A stretch of 64,000 nucleotides of DNA from Rotaria macrura (Eukaryota; Rotifera; Eurotatoria; Philodinida; Philodinidae), in assembly GCA_900239685.1 (NCBI GenBank), contig OENT01000386.1:2468-66467 (forward strand), in the 5' to 3' direction. A model generated the notes under the pieces. It did not search any database. It was not told the origin of the DNA and saw nothing but the letters and a program-made list of their open reading frames with translations. Positions 28,601 through 42,559 of the stretch are shown piece after piece. Within the stretch, counting starts at the first letter, position 1. Each line of letters starts with the position of its first letter. Made by a program: the position numbers and the translations under genes.

Positions 28601-31600
28601 CGTGCTCAATAGAATTTCGTTTATTTTCATCGTTATTCGAATTGTTTTCTTGTTCATTATCTTGCAATGCTAGATTTAAATCAATGATTATTTCTTTTTC
28701 ATTACAATCGTTATCATCACGACGTTCCACAACTCGATCAAATTGTATCCATTCAAAATGTCTTAAATTATGAGTCTTATTTCATTAAGATTAAAAATTC
28801 CTTTTATGTTTATGTTTACTTTGAATCTAATTCATTAAAATGAACGTATAATTCTTTTTTCGTATTGTTTTTCTCAATACATTTTGCATAATGTTGTTTG
28901 GTTTCGTTCATATCCAATTTTACGAGTAATATATCATCAACAAGTATATCTTCATATGTCAATTGTATATTAGAATTATTTACAGATATACTTTCATTTG
29001 TTAATTGTTTGTTATTACTATTAAAACAAAAGAATGTTATAGTATTGTTCTTTTGTTTTGAAAAAATGTCAAGAATTTTTACCTGATTATTTCATCACTG
29101 TGTTGAGATGACATTGAATGTCTCGAACGTTTTGATGGAGATAATTGTTCATCTATTTTATAACTTAACTCGGAGTTTTCATCGGTATATGATCGTTTAT
29201 TTGAATTTGTTTGAACATTTTCAATCTCGTTTGTTTGCTGATTAGATGTTATCGATGATGATGGAATTAACGTTTGAAATATCGAAGGAACTTCAAGGAC
29301 ATTCAATTTTGAAGGACGTATAGACGAAGAAAAAGAAAATGTCATCGGAACAAGTTCGCTTACCTGACGTATCATCAGTTGGATTATTGATACTTTCTAT
29401 AGTTGTAAAAAGTGAAGGTTGAATTGATGAGTCGTCGTTTATTGAAGATGGTGGCGGTGATGATAATGATGATGATGATGATACAGGTGTTACTTGTAAA
29501 ATGTTAACATCATTGAGTAACGTTGGATTGCTTGATTCTGTTACTGTGAGAACAATCGGAAGTGTTTCTTCAATTTTTGGCGGTTGTTTATTTAAATATG
29601 CTAAAAATAAAGTTTTCGTCGTCTAAGACTATAAACAGTTTTAGCATAACTATTGAACAGAATCTGAGTGATTTAAAAACTGTGAATCTCGTCTATTTCT
29701 TATACTGTTTCTAGATTCTGTAAGTTTTACTATGATGTCGTGTTGAGAATGGTATTGGAATTAAGTGCGCATACCTTTATTCGTGGATTTTTTTGTCAAC
29801 GTTTTATCACGGAGTTTCGATACTTTGTTAGATGTAGATTTTTTCGAAAGTTTATGCATTGACAATCTAGATTGTTTTCTAAGATAGAATAAAGTGATGA
29901 TGAGTCAATAGTTTTTTTTGTTTTTTTCAACTTACAAAATTGTATCGGGAATTTTTGAAATTGTTATAACTGGTTTCGTATCAGTATTTGTCGTGTTTTT
30001 TAATTTTGTTTTCTTATTGGATGTTAATGTTAAACGTTCACGTTTTCTTGACGTATCACATAATGATGATAATGACGATGATGAATATTTGGTTTCTATC
30101 AATTTTTTCTTTCCATCCAATAAATGAGATGATTGTCGCGTAGTTGTATGGAAATGTTTTGAATTAGTTAATGGTTGTTTTGTTGGCTTTTTCGTTTTGA
30201 CCGATGATGAACTCGTTGTTTCATCATTGGATGTTTCAGAATCCGATGTACTTGATGAAAGAATAGTTGATGATTTTGCTTTATTCAGAATGATAATTTT
30301 TCGACGAGGTTTCATTGGCGATGACGATGAGGACGATGGTGATGGTGATGATGTTGATGTCGGTGTTGGTTTTGAATCAATAGATGATCTTTTACGAGAC
30401 TAAAACGAAGAATTGATTATGTTTTTTGATGAATGTCAAGAATGATTTTATGAAGTTTTCGATTATCACTCATGAATCGATATGAAAATGCTTCATCATG
30501 TGAGTTATACTGTCAATGTATCAAAAATATTGTGCGACAGCACAAAAATAACTTGCTAGAGCAATGATTTTCAGGAGCTTCTCGTTTTTTCTCAATGGAT
30601 TTAATGAATTGAAATTGAAAAGAAGATTGAATCGATCAATGTGCGTTCCGGAATACCAGTTACCCAAGCAGACAAACATTTGGAAAAACGCGTTTAAACA
30701 CTCAATCGGGAACGCCGAGTGTGAGTCACTAACGCTCATTAAAAAAACGCAAGAAACGCGTTTTTTATGCAGAATTTTCACTTTCGGAGCGTGAAGACAC
30801 GGATAAAAACTNAGTTTTTATCCGTGTCTTCACGCTCCGAAAGTGAAAATTCTGCATAAAAAACGCGTTTCTTGCGTTTTTTTAATGAGCGTTAGTGACT
30901 CACACTCGGCGTTCCCGATTGAGTGTTTAAACGCGTTTTTCCAAATGTTTGTCTGCTTGGGTAACACATGTTGTACATATAAGGACGTGGGTGTAATCTT
31001 CGATGAAAATTTCCATGTTATGTATACGTTTTGTTTTCATATATTATTTATTTGCCATTGACAGATGGTATAATAAAAGTAAACTAACAAAATTGTTGTT
31101 TGTGCAATACAATGGGGAAAAAAACCCTTCAATCGTGAGAAAGGTCAGACAGTATGATGCTCCTATCTGTGAACTACTACTTACACTACTTTACTAATGG
31201 AAGTATTTCTGAGTGCAGTCATCTCAAAAATATAAAATATCAACAGTCGTAAAGTATTAATTTGGTTATTTCTCAAATCATCACTCAACAATTATTTACA
31301 TATTAGAGCTTACATGAAATACAATGAATTAAGACTGATCAATGAGCATATGAAGAAATGAATGTAATTCCCAAATCGATTAAGCTTAGGAATAAAAAGA
31401 AAAGAACACGATACAACTATGTAACATAGACGATGTCTGTGATTCTTAAAAAGATCATCGATGACCCAAAGATCATGTACAAGTCGATATCATAAGTAGT
31501 ATGAGAAGAATCTATTTCTGATCTAATTTAAATAGTGTGTACTGAAAATAATATCATAGAATATTCGTGAATCAATTGACCTTTTAGTAAAATGCCGACA

Positions 31601-34600
31601 TAATCCAGGAATCATAACCTAAAATTTCTCTTTCACATACATAAACAATGGTTACAGGAACTTGTTTAAATCCATTCCATACGAGTATTTGACACGAGAT
31701 TTTTCTTGTAATTCAGTGTGATACTACGAAAAGTTTCAACTCTGTTAAAAAAAGATTAGGCACTAAGATGCATTGAAACTTTGTTTGTCTAAAATGATTT
31801 AAATATTAGAAAAGATCGCTCATTCGTTAATTTTATTTGATAGAAACGTTGAGAGATGTCGGAAACTGGGACTTTCACGGATCTACTTCTAGACAAATAC
31901 TAACATCCTAGCACTCAATGATACAATTCTATGTTACTTGTGATTTTATTGGCGTAGATAATTGCTTCAGTTTATTTGTTTCTTCTGATTGCTGTCGTAC
32001 ACGTATTAAACTTCGTCTAGAGTCATTATTTGTACTTGTGCGAGCACCAAAATATGCATTTGGAATATTCATTGAACCCAATTTTTTCGACAGATCCTCA
32101 TAAGCAAACAAATATCTTCAAATGAAAACGAATAAATAAACGAAGAAAATCATTAATATTTAATTCTATTACTTTTTATACGTTTGTTCAATTAATCGAC
32201 CATTTTTGGGCGATGAATCATTTGGTAAACCCATCTTTACATAAACGTCACTCCATTGTTCATTTTTTGTAACCTGAATAAATCGAATATTATTAATAGT
32301 TAATAGTGTATAGAAAAGAGTCTTGTATTTCGAACCTTATTATAACCACCTAGAAGTCGAACGATTTTAAATAAACGATGAAGATCAAGATCGTAATTAT
32401 GTATTTTCGGTATGTTATTTATTGGTGTACCTATGAGAGACATGATAGAGAAATAAATCAATACGTGTAATCGGTAATGTTCAATTCAAGTAATTAAAGA
32501 AAAAACAATTCTGATCAATACTCAACCAAAGAAAAAGTCAGAAAGCATCAATCTTGCTTTTAAAATAGTTTCTCTTGATTACACAAACGAACGGGGTAGC
32601 TATGTCAGGAAACACTCATCATTGGCACTCATGCGATAATCACAAGTGTAGATATTAGTGAAACTAGAAAATATGGAGTCGGCATTCTAACTGAATAAGA
32701 TGTGTTCCAAAAGACATGGAAAAAATGGTAAACACTATTACACAATGTTGACGATTTCCAATCCACGTAGGTATTTTTTGTGATGAAAAGAGCAATGTCT
32801 GAACTGCAAAATTTTGTGCTAGACATGTTTTGTCAAGACGAATCTGAAAACAAGGAGAAGCCCAAAACCAAGTACCTCTAAAAGGAGCTCTTGCAACAAG
32901 TGAACAGCTGTATTTCTCAACACTTTAGGGCTACATCGACCAAATTTTAAACATGTAAAGCATAAAAAACTCTACCGATATCAATCTTGTTACAAAATTT
33001 TAAATCCGTTTTGGACTAGTAAGCCAAAGATTGAAAAAATTGACTTTCTAATAAGAACCGTCAGTCTTCAAGATTATGACTGATTACCTCTAGAGAAAAC
33101 ATGCATGAACTGAATTTTTTTATTGCTTTATTCATTCGAAATATATCAAATCTTAGAATCTGAACAAGAAATTAATACAAAAACTAATTTTGACGATTGC
33201 AAGATGGTCATATAATGAGAATAAGCAAATTTTTTTATTCTATTTCAGAAAAAGCAATATTTCGTTACAATATACCATTGGAAAGACCATGCTTTATGGT
33301 ACGAAAATCAACATTCAACATGGTTTTGTATTCTCTTTCACTATTAAAAGAATAGAAAGTGACGTTATTGGATGATAAAGTTACGGGAACGTTTCTAGAA
33401 GTACTAGATTTAGGCTTTTCCTCGTCTACAGAATCATCCAGACAAAATATGTCTTGTACGAAATTTGTAGTTCAAACATTGCTCTCTTCATCAAAAAAAA
33501 ACTTGGATAGATTAGAAGTCTTCATCATGGTCTAAAAACATTTGACATTTTTCCATTTCTTTTGCAATGCATGTTAGTTCACTGATTATTAAATCATTTT
33601 CAAAGTACTTCATTAAAAATTTAAATATCGAAGGTTCGATGGAAACTTTTCACGTCTGGCTACACATCAGTAATTATTCGTACGATGCTCATTGGTTGAA
33701 TCAATTCATTTTCAAATGATTCCAGATTGTTATTTCATGTTAAGAGTATAGAAGACGAATATTCGAAATTCAATAGTTTGACCCGAAGACATTATTTCGA
33801 TTTGCAACTTTCAAAATTTGTACCAATAGAAATTTTTAGTTGAAATTGTACGATTGAATTTTCAGTAAAAAAACATCCCAGCGCATTCGAAGCTGATTGT
33901 ATTTGTTCCAATCCTAGTTTTTTAGAAATCTAGACAAGCAAAGATGATTCGTTCTTCTCTCAGTTTCACTGAAATCGTGAACAGAAGAAGGAAGAGGAGG
34001 TCAAACTTTCTAACTTTTTTCCTGTAATAGTTGTCTCCGTATTAAAAATTCTTCTTGCAAAACTATCATTTTAAATTACAGTGTCATCAAAACGAACTCG
34101 TTACAATACTAAGAAGCCAATAATTTGTTTTGCTTGTTGAAGAAGTGAGTGGTTTATCTTGATGAGTTTCTCACATATTTAAAAGTAAATGTAACAAGTA
34201 ATAATCGAGTATTTAACTGATTATAAATCAAAGAGTCTATTCATTTTTAGAAACAACCTTGAAACTAGTTTATGGAGAATAAAAAAAGAACGTAAAAAAG
34301 TTAAAGTTAATGAGTCATTAGTTTTTTTTCGACAACAGGATTCACATGTCTAGACTAATCACACATTTTCATGGAATGAGCTTCTACGATTACTTTGTGA
34401 AGATTAATTTGTTGTTATTTATTTTTACAAAGATAATTCTATAAAAGTCTCCAAATGAGGATACGATCGAGAATTGCTAGTTCACTGTTTGTACATTAAG
34501 CATGATCGGTAATGTGTATAAGAAACATATATTTTTTAATTTCTTTTCATCTTGGATATTTTTGTTTCTATTATTTTCTATAGAATGAAGCTTGTTAAAA

Positions 34601-37600
34601 TACTTCATATAACAACAATAGAATTTTTATAGAGAAGCCTTTGATACTACGCAACCGTATGAACCCGTTCTCTTCAAATGAATTTTACACGATTCCAACA
34701 AAAGCTATAACTTCTATATTCGCATGTCTTCAAGTCTTGTAAAAAAAACAGCAACGTCTAATATCGAGTTCCAAGGAGTGTCACGTATTTCGAACTGAGC
34801 TATTTAAAAAGAACTGGATGAGTGATTTCAATTCGATTCAATACTTTTACACGTATAATTCATAATCCGTAGATCGGCAATCAATGTTTTCAATATTTTT
34901 GACTCTACCTTTATCATCCATAAAAGAAAATAATTGTGCAATAAAAGAATCTTTTTCTTCAATTGTTTCATTATCACTATCATCAAAATCCGATTCACTG
35001 GAACTCGAATCACTATCACTTGTATTGTGTTGTTTATTATTTGATTTTTTCTTTTTCCATATCGTCGGCATTTCATTGTGTTTAATATATTTTTCACATG
35101 CTTTTGTTGCTTGTTTTGATGTTGAACGACATAATGATTGTATACTTGCATTATTTTTATATGACTCAACATCGTTTGTCTTGTGAACGACATATTCTCT
35201 ACCATTAAGAAAACTTTTAACCCATATATAATCAGCTAATGATTTACGTTTAAGTACTAAGGCTGGAAAAACATCTTGATTATTATGTCCATGACGTCGA
35301 ACAGCAACAATTGATGCCATATCATTACTATCCACATTTATAGTTGATGATGATGATGATGATGATGATGCTGTTGTTGTTGTTGTTGTTGTTGTTGTTG
35401 ATATGTCTTCAACAAGTTTCTGTTGACCAATACGTGTCTGATATAAACGAATGCCTTGTAAACAAAGCGATGAACGTCTTAACGATTTTTCATCACCATC
35501 ATTGAATACAACTGTATAAGTACTATTATCATAAATTTGTTTAATTATTGCTTGTTTTTCATCATGATTATCATTCGTATTTAAGAGAGTCGTTAAGGCA
35601 TTGCGTGAAAGATGTGAACTTAAATCATGATGATTCGATGTTGGTAAACGTACGGTCACCGTATTACCCATACGAAATGGAATAGGTTGAACGATTTGTT
35701 CTTCAGAAATAATAATGGTCTCATTCGTATTAATTAATACGACTTTTAATTTTACTTGTCTTTCAATCTTTTTAACTTGAGCTAAAAATAGATTAAACAG
35801 GAAAAGGAAATCTTCATTGGAAAGTATTTAATTATTCAAATTTGAACTATTTATCATCACAACTGAAGTGACGCGTATTTGTCGAGACGAAACCTAATTC
35901 CCTTTGGAACAAAACCGAATGATTATTTTTTTTCTCAAGAGAAGCAAGATCTTTTGATCTGAAATGATAGATCTATTCCCATTCGAACATTTTTGTTTAA
36001 ACCCATGTCACAATGACTTGCATGCTATAAATAAATATGAATAGTCTATCACAATCTTGAATACAATCATTCTTTCTCGCGACTAATCCAGGAATCGAAT
36101 CTATACGTCTATAGACTTATTGAAGTGTTTATAAATTTTAAAAATATTGAACCATATAATGGTATCATATAGAAATTTATCAAGTTCATTCATCATGTCT
36201 GAAATCTATGGATACTACTAGAATACTAAAAGGCATGTATTGAGAATCATGAAAGTAGAACCAAAAAATCGTTCGTTCCTCTTCTTTCTAAATCATTCTT
36301 GTTTCATACTGGTAAATTTTCATGAGAAACCTATGCTTTAGAATAAATGAATTGAAAAAGAGAGCTTGAACTGTTTTCCTTCATTACTACGAGCATGATA
36401 TTTTAACTAACATATGTTTGCTTAAGTTGTTTTTCAACATAATAGTATTCGCCTGTTTTTTTAGAAAAAAATATAGCTTTGAATACTTTTTGTTTTAGTT
36501 TTGCATACAAAATAGTGCGAAGCCATTCGAGAGCGGTTGCCATTCGATTTCAAGATATTTTCTTTTCGATTTCTCTCACTATCAAACGTTCGAGATTCGA
36601 AATTTGTCCTTCGTTAAAAATAAACTCGATCGAGAGTACAAAGTAAAACTGCGATAAATTTAACTATGCTACGTAAAACGAATAATACTCATCGAAGCAT
36701 AACACGTAACAGACAGAAAAAAATCGATTACCGCTTGATCGATCGATACACACATCGTAACATTATACTATATTGAAATAGCCTTATCGATTACTATCTA
36801 TTAATTCTTATCACACGTTTAGCTGTCGAAAAGGTGCATAATACTGAAAGCGATTCGCACGGTTTACAGATGATTTAATTAAAAGATATCTGAACATAAT
36901 TACTTACTATATTCATGTCATGAAATATAAAACGAATTATTTATAGGCTAAAGAAAATTTAATTTTTTACTCACATAACTACAAAATTGTCTGTGAATAT
37001 TTATGCAATTCTCTATTCTAAAGTAGATTGCAGATTCTCTTTTATTTTAATTAAATCAGTTTTGTTTTTAAGAATTCATAAAGAAAAAACACCTGTTTAA
37101 ATAGTACTCCGCTTTTTTAAGTAGTTCATTTCAAAACATCAAGAAATCAATCTGTTGTTCTGTTTTACACATAGAAATGAAGACTTGTAGAACACCAATG
37201 AATTGTCATGTTCTGCATACTGATATTCTCTTTCAAGCAACCAACAAAGATAAATACATGCGAGAGAATCGATATTAACAAGTTTGAGTCTTGTTCCATG
37301 CGTAAATCTTGAAATAACAGAATATACAGCCGAGAATTTCATCGAAATACCTACACTTCCATTTCAAAAGACTCTAATAATTTCTATTACACCTTTGATG
37401 ATTTTGGTGTAAAATTAGTTTTTGTGAACATCGAATTTTCATACTGTACGAGTAATTATCATTCAACGTTTTGAAGATGTTCGATGCGAGAAAAATCTCT
37501 TATACTGTCCAATAGAATTCCTCGAAGTCTTACTGCAAAAAAAACGAGTGTCACGTGCACTAATGCTCTTTTTTAAATGGTGAACTCAGACTATTTGTTT

Positions 37601-38300
37601 CGAGTTGGATTCAAGTCACACTCAATGACTTACTGTTGCTGTCGGATAGAAAGAATATATTTAGATTTTCTTTTCATTTGATTGATATGCCTTACGGAAT
37701 TCTTCTGACAACATGTCTTCGTATAAACACTTAAAAGCTTTTCTATTGATGGGTGAGTTATTCGATAGAGACAATGCTCAAAGAACAATGACACAACTCA
37801 CTAGAACAGACAGTGTATGTGACAATTAGTAGGAAATTCTTTTTTCGTATATTTACTTGTGAAACTTTCTGGTATAAGCATTCAAATTGTTAGTTTTAGT
37901 TATCAATCGGAAATTCATCATTACTGATAGATTTAGCCAATGAGATTATAGAATAGATATTTTTCTAATCTAGTGAACTTTCAAAGAAGACAGATTATGG
38001 CTAAATATTTTTCTCAAAGTTTCTACATGTTTTTTTTTGTTTTTGATGAAATTATTTGCAAGTAGTAAGACCCATAAGTCAATAACAGGTAGTGTGAACG
38101 TTTGATCTTGACTCAACACTTGAAAAAGAAAACGAATTATATTTACCTGAACAAAATGCTCCTCGGTATTTAGCACTAACTGAACAGCCAATCGGAAGAC
38201 AAGCTGATTCGATGGAAGTAGATGTATTTGTATTCGTCTCATCGGTAAGAATAGGCTGAGATTGTACTGAAGAAGACCGTCCCTTTCTTTCTCCGTGCAT
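25631..38300 (-). CDS. ARID4: ARID4A/B-like chromatin regulator (RBBP1 family)
   Basis: This is a nuclear Sin3/HDAC corepressor subunit in vertebrates. Eighteen exons are modelled: 38300-38147, 35781-34909, 32430-32336, 32273-32173, 32115-31938, 30399-29936, 29878-29775, 29600-29364, 29290-29083, 29017-28820, 28761-28592, 28534-28435, 27326-27081, 27012-26690, 26627-26571, 26514-26404, 26366-26184 and 25680-25631. All phases join, giving about 1283 aa (human 1257-1312). Exons 1-2 encode the Tudor region (VSAKYRGAFCSAQVKKIERQ) and the RBB1NT domain (VVFNDGDEKSLRRSSLCLQG). Exons 2-5 encode the ARID DNA-binding domain (FSFMDDKGTPIN, FKIVRLLGGYNKVTKNEQW). Exons 10-11 encode a chromobarrel-like segment ending KHFEWIQFDRVV. 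Exons 16-17 encode a C-terminal coiled coil (SRLAELKDRMRQCQKVFFNL). Poly-Ser/Thr runs come from trinucleotide repeats. Middle exons 9 and 13-15 and the last exon are the least certain; without the last splice the protein would end at 26011. It starts 94 bp after the CTU1 stop. Confidence 0.88.
30659..30965. repeat. Perfect 307-bp palindrome with a single N at its axis
   Basis: Bases 30659-30811 and 30813-30965 are exact reverse complements over all 153 bp, with an undetermined base at 30812. The match stops abruptly at 30658/30966. The arm contains GCGTT-rich words (AACGCGTTT, AAAACGCAAGAAACGCGTTT) and is less AT-rich than its surroundings. It lies in the 1.5 kb ARID4 intron between exons 5 and 6. 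It may be a foldback insertion, a recent inverted duplication, or an assembly artefact in which a contig was joined to its own reverse complement. The perfect identity and the N at the centre make the artefact a serious possibility. Confidence 0.95.
35345..35400. repeat. Coding trinucleotide repeats in ARID4 exon 2
   Basis: A (GAT)n run followed directly by a (GTT)n run on the plus strand; on the coding strand they give poly-Thr then poly-Ser in ARID4. Similar (GAT)n runs encode serines at about 29457-29480 (ARID4 exon 8) and 60597-60620 (ARAP last exon). They are likely length-polymorphic and lie in linkers between domains. Confidence 0.8.
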
Positions 38301-38322
38301 GCCAAATATATATATATAATAT

Positions 38323-38324
38323 CT
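38323..38324 (-). promoter_or_regulatory. Possible trans-splice acceptor of ARID4
   Basis: TTTCTTTTCAG on the minus strand ends 22 nt before the ARID4 ATG and about 70 nt after the CTU1 stop. A short AT-repeat leader follows. This is the first of three such acceptors in the tightly packed minus-strand gene train. Confidence 0.5.
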
Positions 38325-38394
38325 GAAAAGAAAGATTTTATAAACTTAATGAAAAAGAAAACAAAAAGCAACGAAACAGAGATTTTTCTTTTTT

Positions 38395-41300
38395 TTAAAC
38401 TTGTTCATTCACTGTTAATTTTTCTTTCATGCACTGACTTAATGACTGATCATCTAGAATAAAGATAACAAAATGCATTATGATATTTACAGTCGTAAAT
38501 AACTTACTACAGCATTGATCTTGTTTTTGCATTTCTTTTCGATAACGTTCAGTCTTTCCGATACCTAATTTTGGTACACCTTTATTAAGACCTTCGATTA
38601 GTAGACATGCTTTACAGATGGGCATCGATGAACAATATGAACATCGTTCACATACACGCTGCACAGGCATTTTAGCCGTTTGTTTAACTAATAATTGTTC
38701 ACCACTGTGTATTATATCAATTATTGACGATGGCCTTAGACGTTCTAAATCTTTGATATAAGTTCTTATATTACCACGATATGCATTAGGTGAATAAACA
38801 CATTCAGTAGAAAAATAATCCAAACGTTTGTAAAATGCATAGAGTACAATTTCTTTCTCATAAGCATATTTTAATGGTTTACATCGAGGTATAACAGAGC
38901 CTTCGGTTTCATCCGATTCATCACCGGTTATAATACATGTACATCGTTTAAGACGTGCTATATCACCTCGAAGAATATTCATAAGTATTGTTTCAGCAAT
39001 ATCATCTGCATTATGGCCAGTCGCTATTTTATTCACTGCAAGTTTCATTGCCCCACGGTCAAGAGCTTGACGACGGAAAACACCACAGAATGTGCCTGTA
39101 ACAAAATAAGATAGCATCGATGGTAGAATCAATCGAGTACGGTATCTATGTAACATGGTAATACTGTTTCGGTTATTCATATAGGAGCATTCATTTCTTT
39201 GTAAAATAATTCTTCATATTCACGTTAGCATCAGCGATTCATCAAAATACAACTATTCAGGATGATTTCACTGCATAAATCGTCTTTAAATGATGAGTTT
39301 TTATAAACAGAATCGTCCTGTATAAAAGCAGTACTTTCTCGTTTTAGTCACAATTATCCGACCAAATAAATATACAAAGAACTATTTATATAGAAGTGGA
39401 CATGTTTAGAGTTATCCTATCCTGTCTGTCATGCAACGTAGAATAGAATAAGGATTGAGATAGTATTCTTCTCAGCTAAAGAATAGAACTACGTACGCAG
39501 AATGTCGTAAATCTTCTAGATTTGATTGTGACGTGCTTTGCATCACTGAAAGAATCTTTCAAATGAGAGACAACGAAAAATAATAGATGTTTAGGTAATG
39601 TTTTATTCAAGATGGCACGAGACAACACTACATTAAAGATGAAAATGATACATACTACAATTCTGGATTTAGACAACTACACGTTCATTATTATAAATTT
39701 CTAAATAGCCATGTTCGAACAAAAAATTTGAATAAAAACACTGTTCGTTAGATAAGCTGAAGAGAGAGATTTCCCAGGGTGAGACACAGGAACGGTTAGA
39801 ATATTTTTCTCGCTCATTGCATAGATCACGAAACAAAGTTACCCCAACACGTCTTTGCATAGATGTGACATTTATTTACGAAGTGAATACTGAAGGATCA
39901 CGTGCATACTTTTGTCTGTTCTGTTAGTAATTGCTCGTGTCAACGAGTTTTACATTTCACATCTCTAGTCATGGAGAAAATGTTTTCACGACAAAATCAT
40001 ACTATAACTTACAAAATGTATATTGAAATTAATAAAACTACTAGTTACGTGTGAATATTGTCATAATAAACTTCACATATCAATAATCAAATAAGAAAAA
40101 CTAAAAATGACTATTTAGATATTATTTTCATTGAGATTCGAAGAAGATGACTGTAGATAGAAGAGTTGATTGCTTAATGTCAACTCAATTGAAGGGTGTT
40201 TCGCTGGAAGACTAGTCTACAGGGAATATCAGAATGAATTCTATAGAATAAAAATATACAGTGCCTGGAGAAGCTCGTTGTCGATCATTCAGTATGTACA
40301 CTCACAATTAAAAAGCAAAAATAGATACACATAAAAAACTGTGGCATAGTCATACGCAATTAAGAATTTGTTGCTTGTTGTAATGTATAGAATTTCGGTG
40401 AGATAGAGAATACGGTTTATTTTTTCTTCCATGAATCTCAGTCTAGGTATTTTCAGCTAAAACTGTTGATTTTTTTTCTATCTGGCTAAACCTGAATGGA
40501 TATTATACATTGGACGGAAATTGAGAACAAAAATAGTCTCTTATACTTGGTTCAACATAATAGAAGTTGTCATGAATTATTTAACCGGAAACCCAAAGTT
40601 ACATTTTACATATATATGCCAGCTGCTTTTCACAATTTGAGACTACGTCAAAAATCTATAAGATATCATTATTCATTGGTTTACACATTATTGTCCTACT
40701 TGTTACTCTAATTAATCTTCGAAACATTCTTTTCAACATGTGCATTGAAATACTGATGTAGGCATGTTCGAATTTATATTTGTGCATAATAGAACATTAG
40801 TTAAAAGTATTAACTTTTTTTCTTATTGAAAATGAGTGTGTAAATCTTAATTCATTTTTGACGTATTTTCACATTCTATATGAAAAACAAATCATGTTAC
40901 GAAACATTGCCAATGAACTATCAGACACAGTAGGGTATTCGTCCTATTTCTTCTTCTTTTCTATCAATGTTGGATTAAACCTAACTTCAATGTCAAATAA
41001 TGAACACATAACAAGATTCTCTATTGTTTCTTATTCTTAGTCATACTTCCGTGAGGTTTTTCTTTCAGTATAAATGTCTTCATCTTGCACAATTCAATGT
41101 CGATAGTTGAAATTTAATGATTGTGGATTTTTCCCAAGCAGATAGAACTTACATGAAATGTAACCGATAAAATAAAATTTCGTTCATCATACAGTTAAAT
41201 CTATACTTCAACAATAATTCATTGATAGTATTGCGCAATATTATCTAGAAAAAATTATTTTGCACTTTTCACGATGAAAATTTGTTCATAGAGTTTCTGA

Positions 41301-42002
41301 AACCACGAGATCGACTTGAAAACTTCTATGTTTCGAAGTTAACTTAGTTTAACTATATAAAATCTATTCGTTAAATACAAACGTTCTTTTCTTTTTTTAA
41401 TTTAAATAAAATTCCGACATTAAATAGCGGTTCACATGAAAACATTTTACTTACAATTATTCTTACGACCAACCGTTTTCACAATGTCATCCTATAAAAT
41501 TATTCACTTGAATTTTTCAATAAAACAGAAAAAGTAGTTCAGACGTCTTTTACCATACTCCAACCATACAATTCTTTATATGTAAGAATAATTAAAGGCA
41601 AATCGTATTGTTGTTGATTTCGTTTTACTGTCTCAAGTGAATCATCTCTATAACCTGTTATGCCTTCATCGATTGATAATAAAACAAGTTTAAGACCATA
41701 CGAATGTCGTTCATTGAGTAGTTTTAATACATGAGCGAGAACAGTAGAATCTAAGGATAGTTATATTCATTATTATTCAGTGCATATTTTTGTTTTTGTT
41801 TTCTTCTTATACCTTTACCACCACTTGCTGCAATAGCTACTGTTTCACCTGGTTTAAATAATTGTTCTTTCACTATTGTTTCGTGTATTTCCCGTTCGAA
41901 AGCTTCAAAAAAACATATTTTACAATATGGTTCACTTGTCTTCGGTCGAACCAAAGCAGCTGATCGTTGTTCATGACACGATACACAAGTCTTACTAGGC
42001 AT
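38395..42002 (-). CDS. CTU1: Cytoplasmic tRNA 2-thiolation protein 1 (NCS6/CTU1)
   Basis: With CTU2 it thiolates U34 of tRNA Lys, Glu and Gln, using sulfur relayed by URM1. The five exons are 42002-41813, 41750-41554, 41491-41455, 39095-38508 and 38453-38395; all phases join, giving 356 aa (human CTU1 is 348). Two N-terminal CxxC pairs (C6/C9, C27/C30) bind zinc. The PP-loop ATP pyrophosphatase motif SGGKDS is at residues 60-65, split by intron 1. The [18 protein letters not shown] motif contains the catalytic CxxC and spans the exon 3/4 junction, and ATGHNADD follows. The C-terminal zinc cluster is CERCSYC and CKAC, followed by GLNKG. All active-site motifs are intact. The 2.36 kb intron 3 (39096-41454) contains nothing recognisable. 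It is the first gene of the minus-strand train, and its own start lacks a nearby acceptor. Confidence 0.95.
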
Positions 42003-42559
42003 TTAGCAGTAGTTAAATCGAAATCAATCAATGTGTAATACCATGACACACCAACCAACCGGCCAAGAAATCAAACAATGATGAATCATTGAAAGTACAA
42101 CTAAACCAACAGAGGTTCGTTCGCAACAGATGGCACTTATTTACAGCTTTGAAATAAAGAGGAAGAAGAAAAAAAATTAAATGTCTCAAGTTTTCAATTC
42201 ACATACGAACATAATGACATCTGATGCAATCTCGTCAAACAAGAAATGTTTTCGACTTTCATTTTTCCTTCAATAATATAGAATAATAAATTAGAAAATA
42301 TACGGCCATGTTGATTTTTTTTTCGTCTAGTGATATGGATATCGAAAAATATTAGTTCGAGATAGCAAAGTTGAAATTTCAATAGTTGATTGAAATAATC
42401 ATCAATCGATGAACCTTGTGATAGTACACTTGTTTTCATACACATGAACAAAGTCAATGCTGAATCAATCCAATGCTTTATTATATGACAAAATAGAGCA
42501 ATACGATATTTACACAGTAATGAAATAGTAATGTCATGAACGAACTGTAAGCTAGCTAA

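Noticed and set aside
30564-31061. Pair of ORFs sharing the same peptide on opposite strands
   Set aside because: Produced by the perfect palindrome at 30659-30965, not by genes.
34884-35186. 100-codon plus-strand ORF opposite ARID4 exon 2
   Set aside because: Antisense shadow of the RBB1NT/acidic region; the minus frame is clearly ARID4.
38395-39180. Treating the CTU1 frame as one exon starting at 39180
   Set aside because: The first about 28 codons of that frame are intronic; the acceptor at 39096 joins in phase to the NNC codon of a 37-nt exon, reproducing the conserved [12 protein letters not shown] motif.
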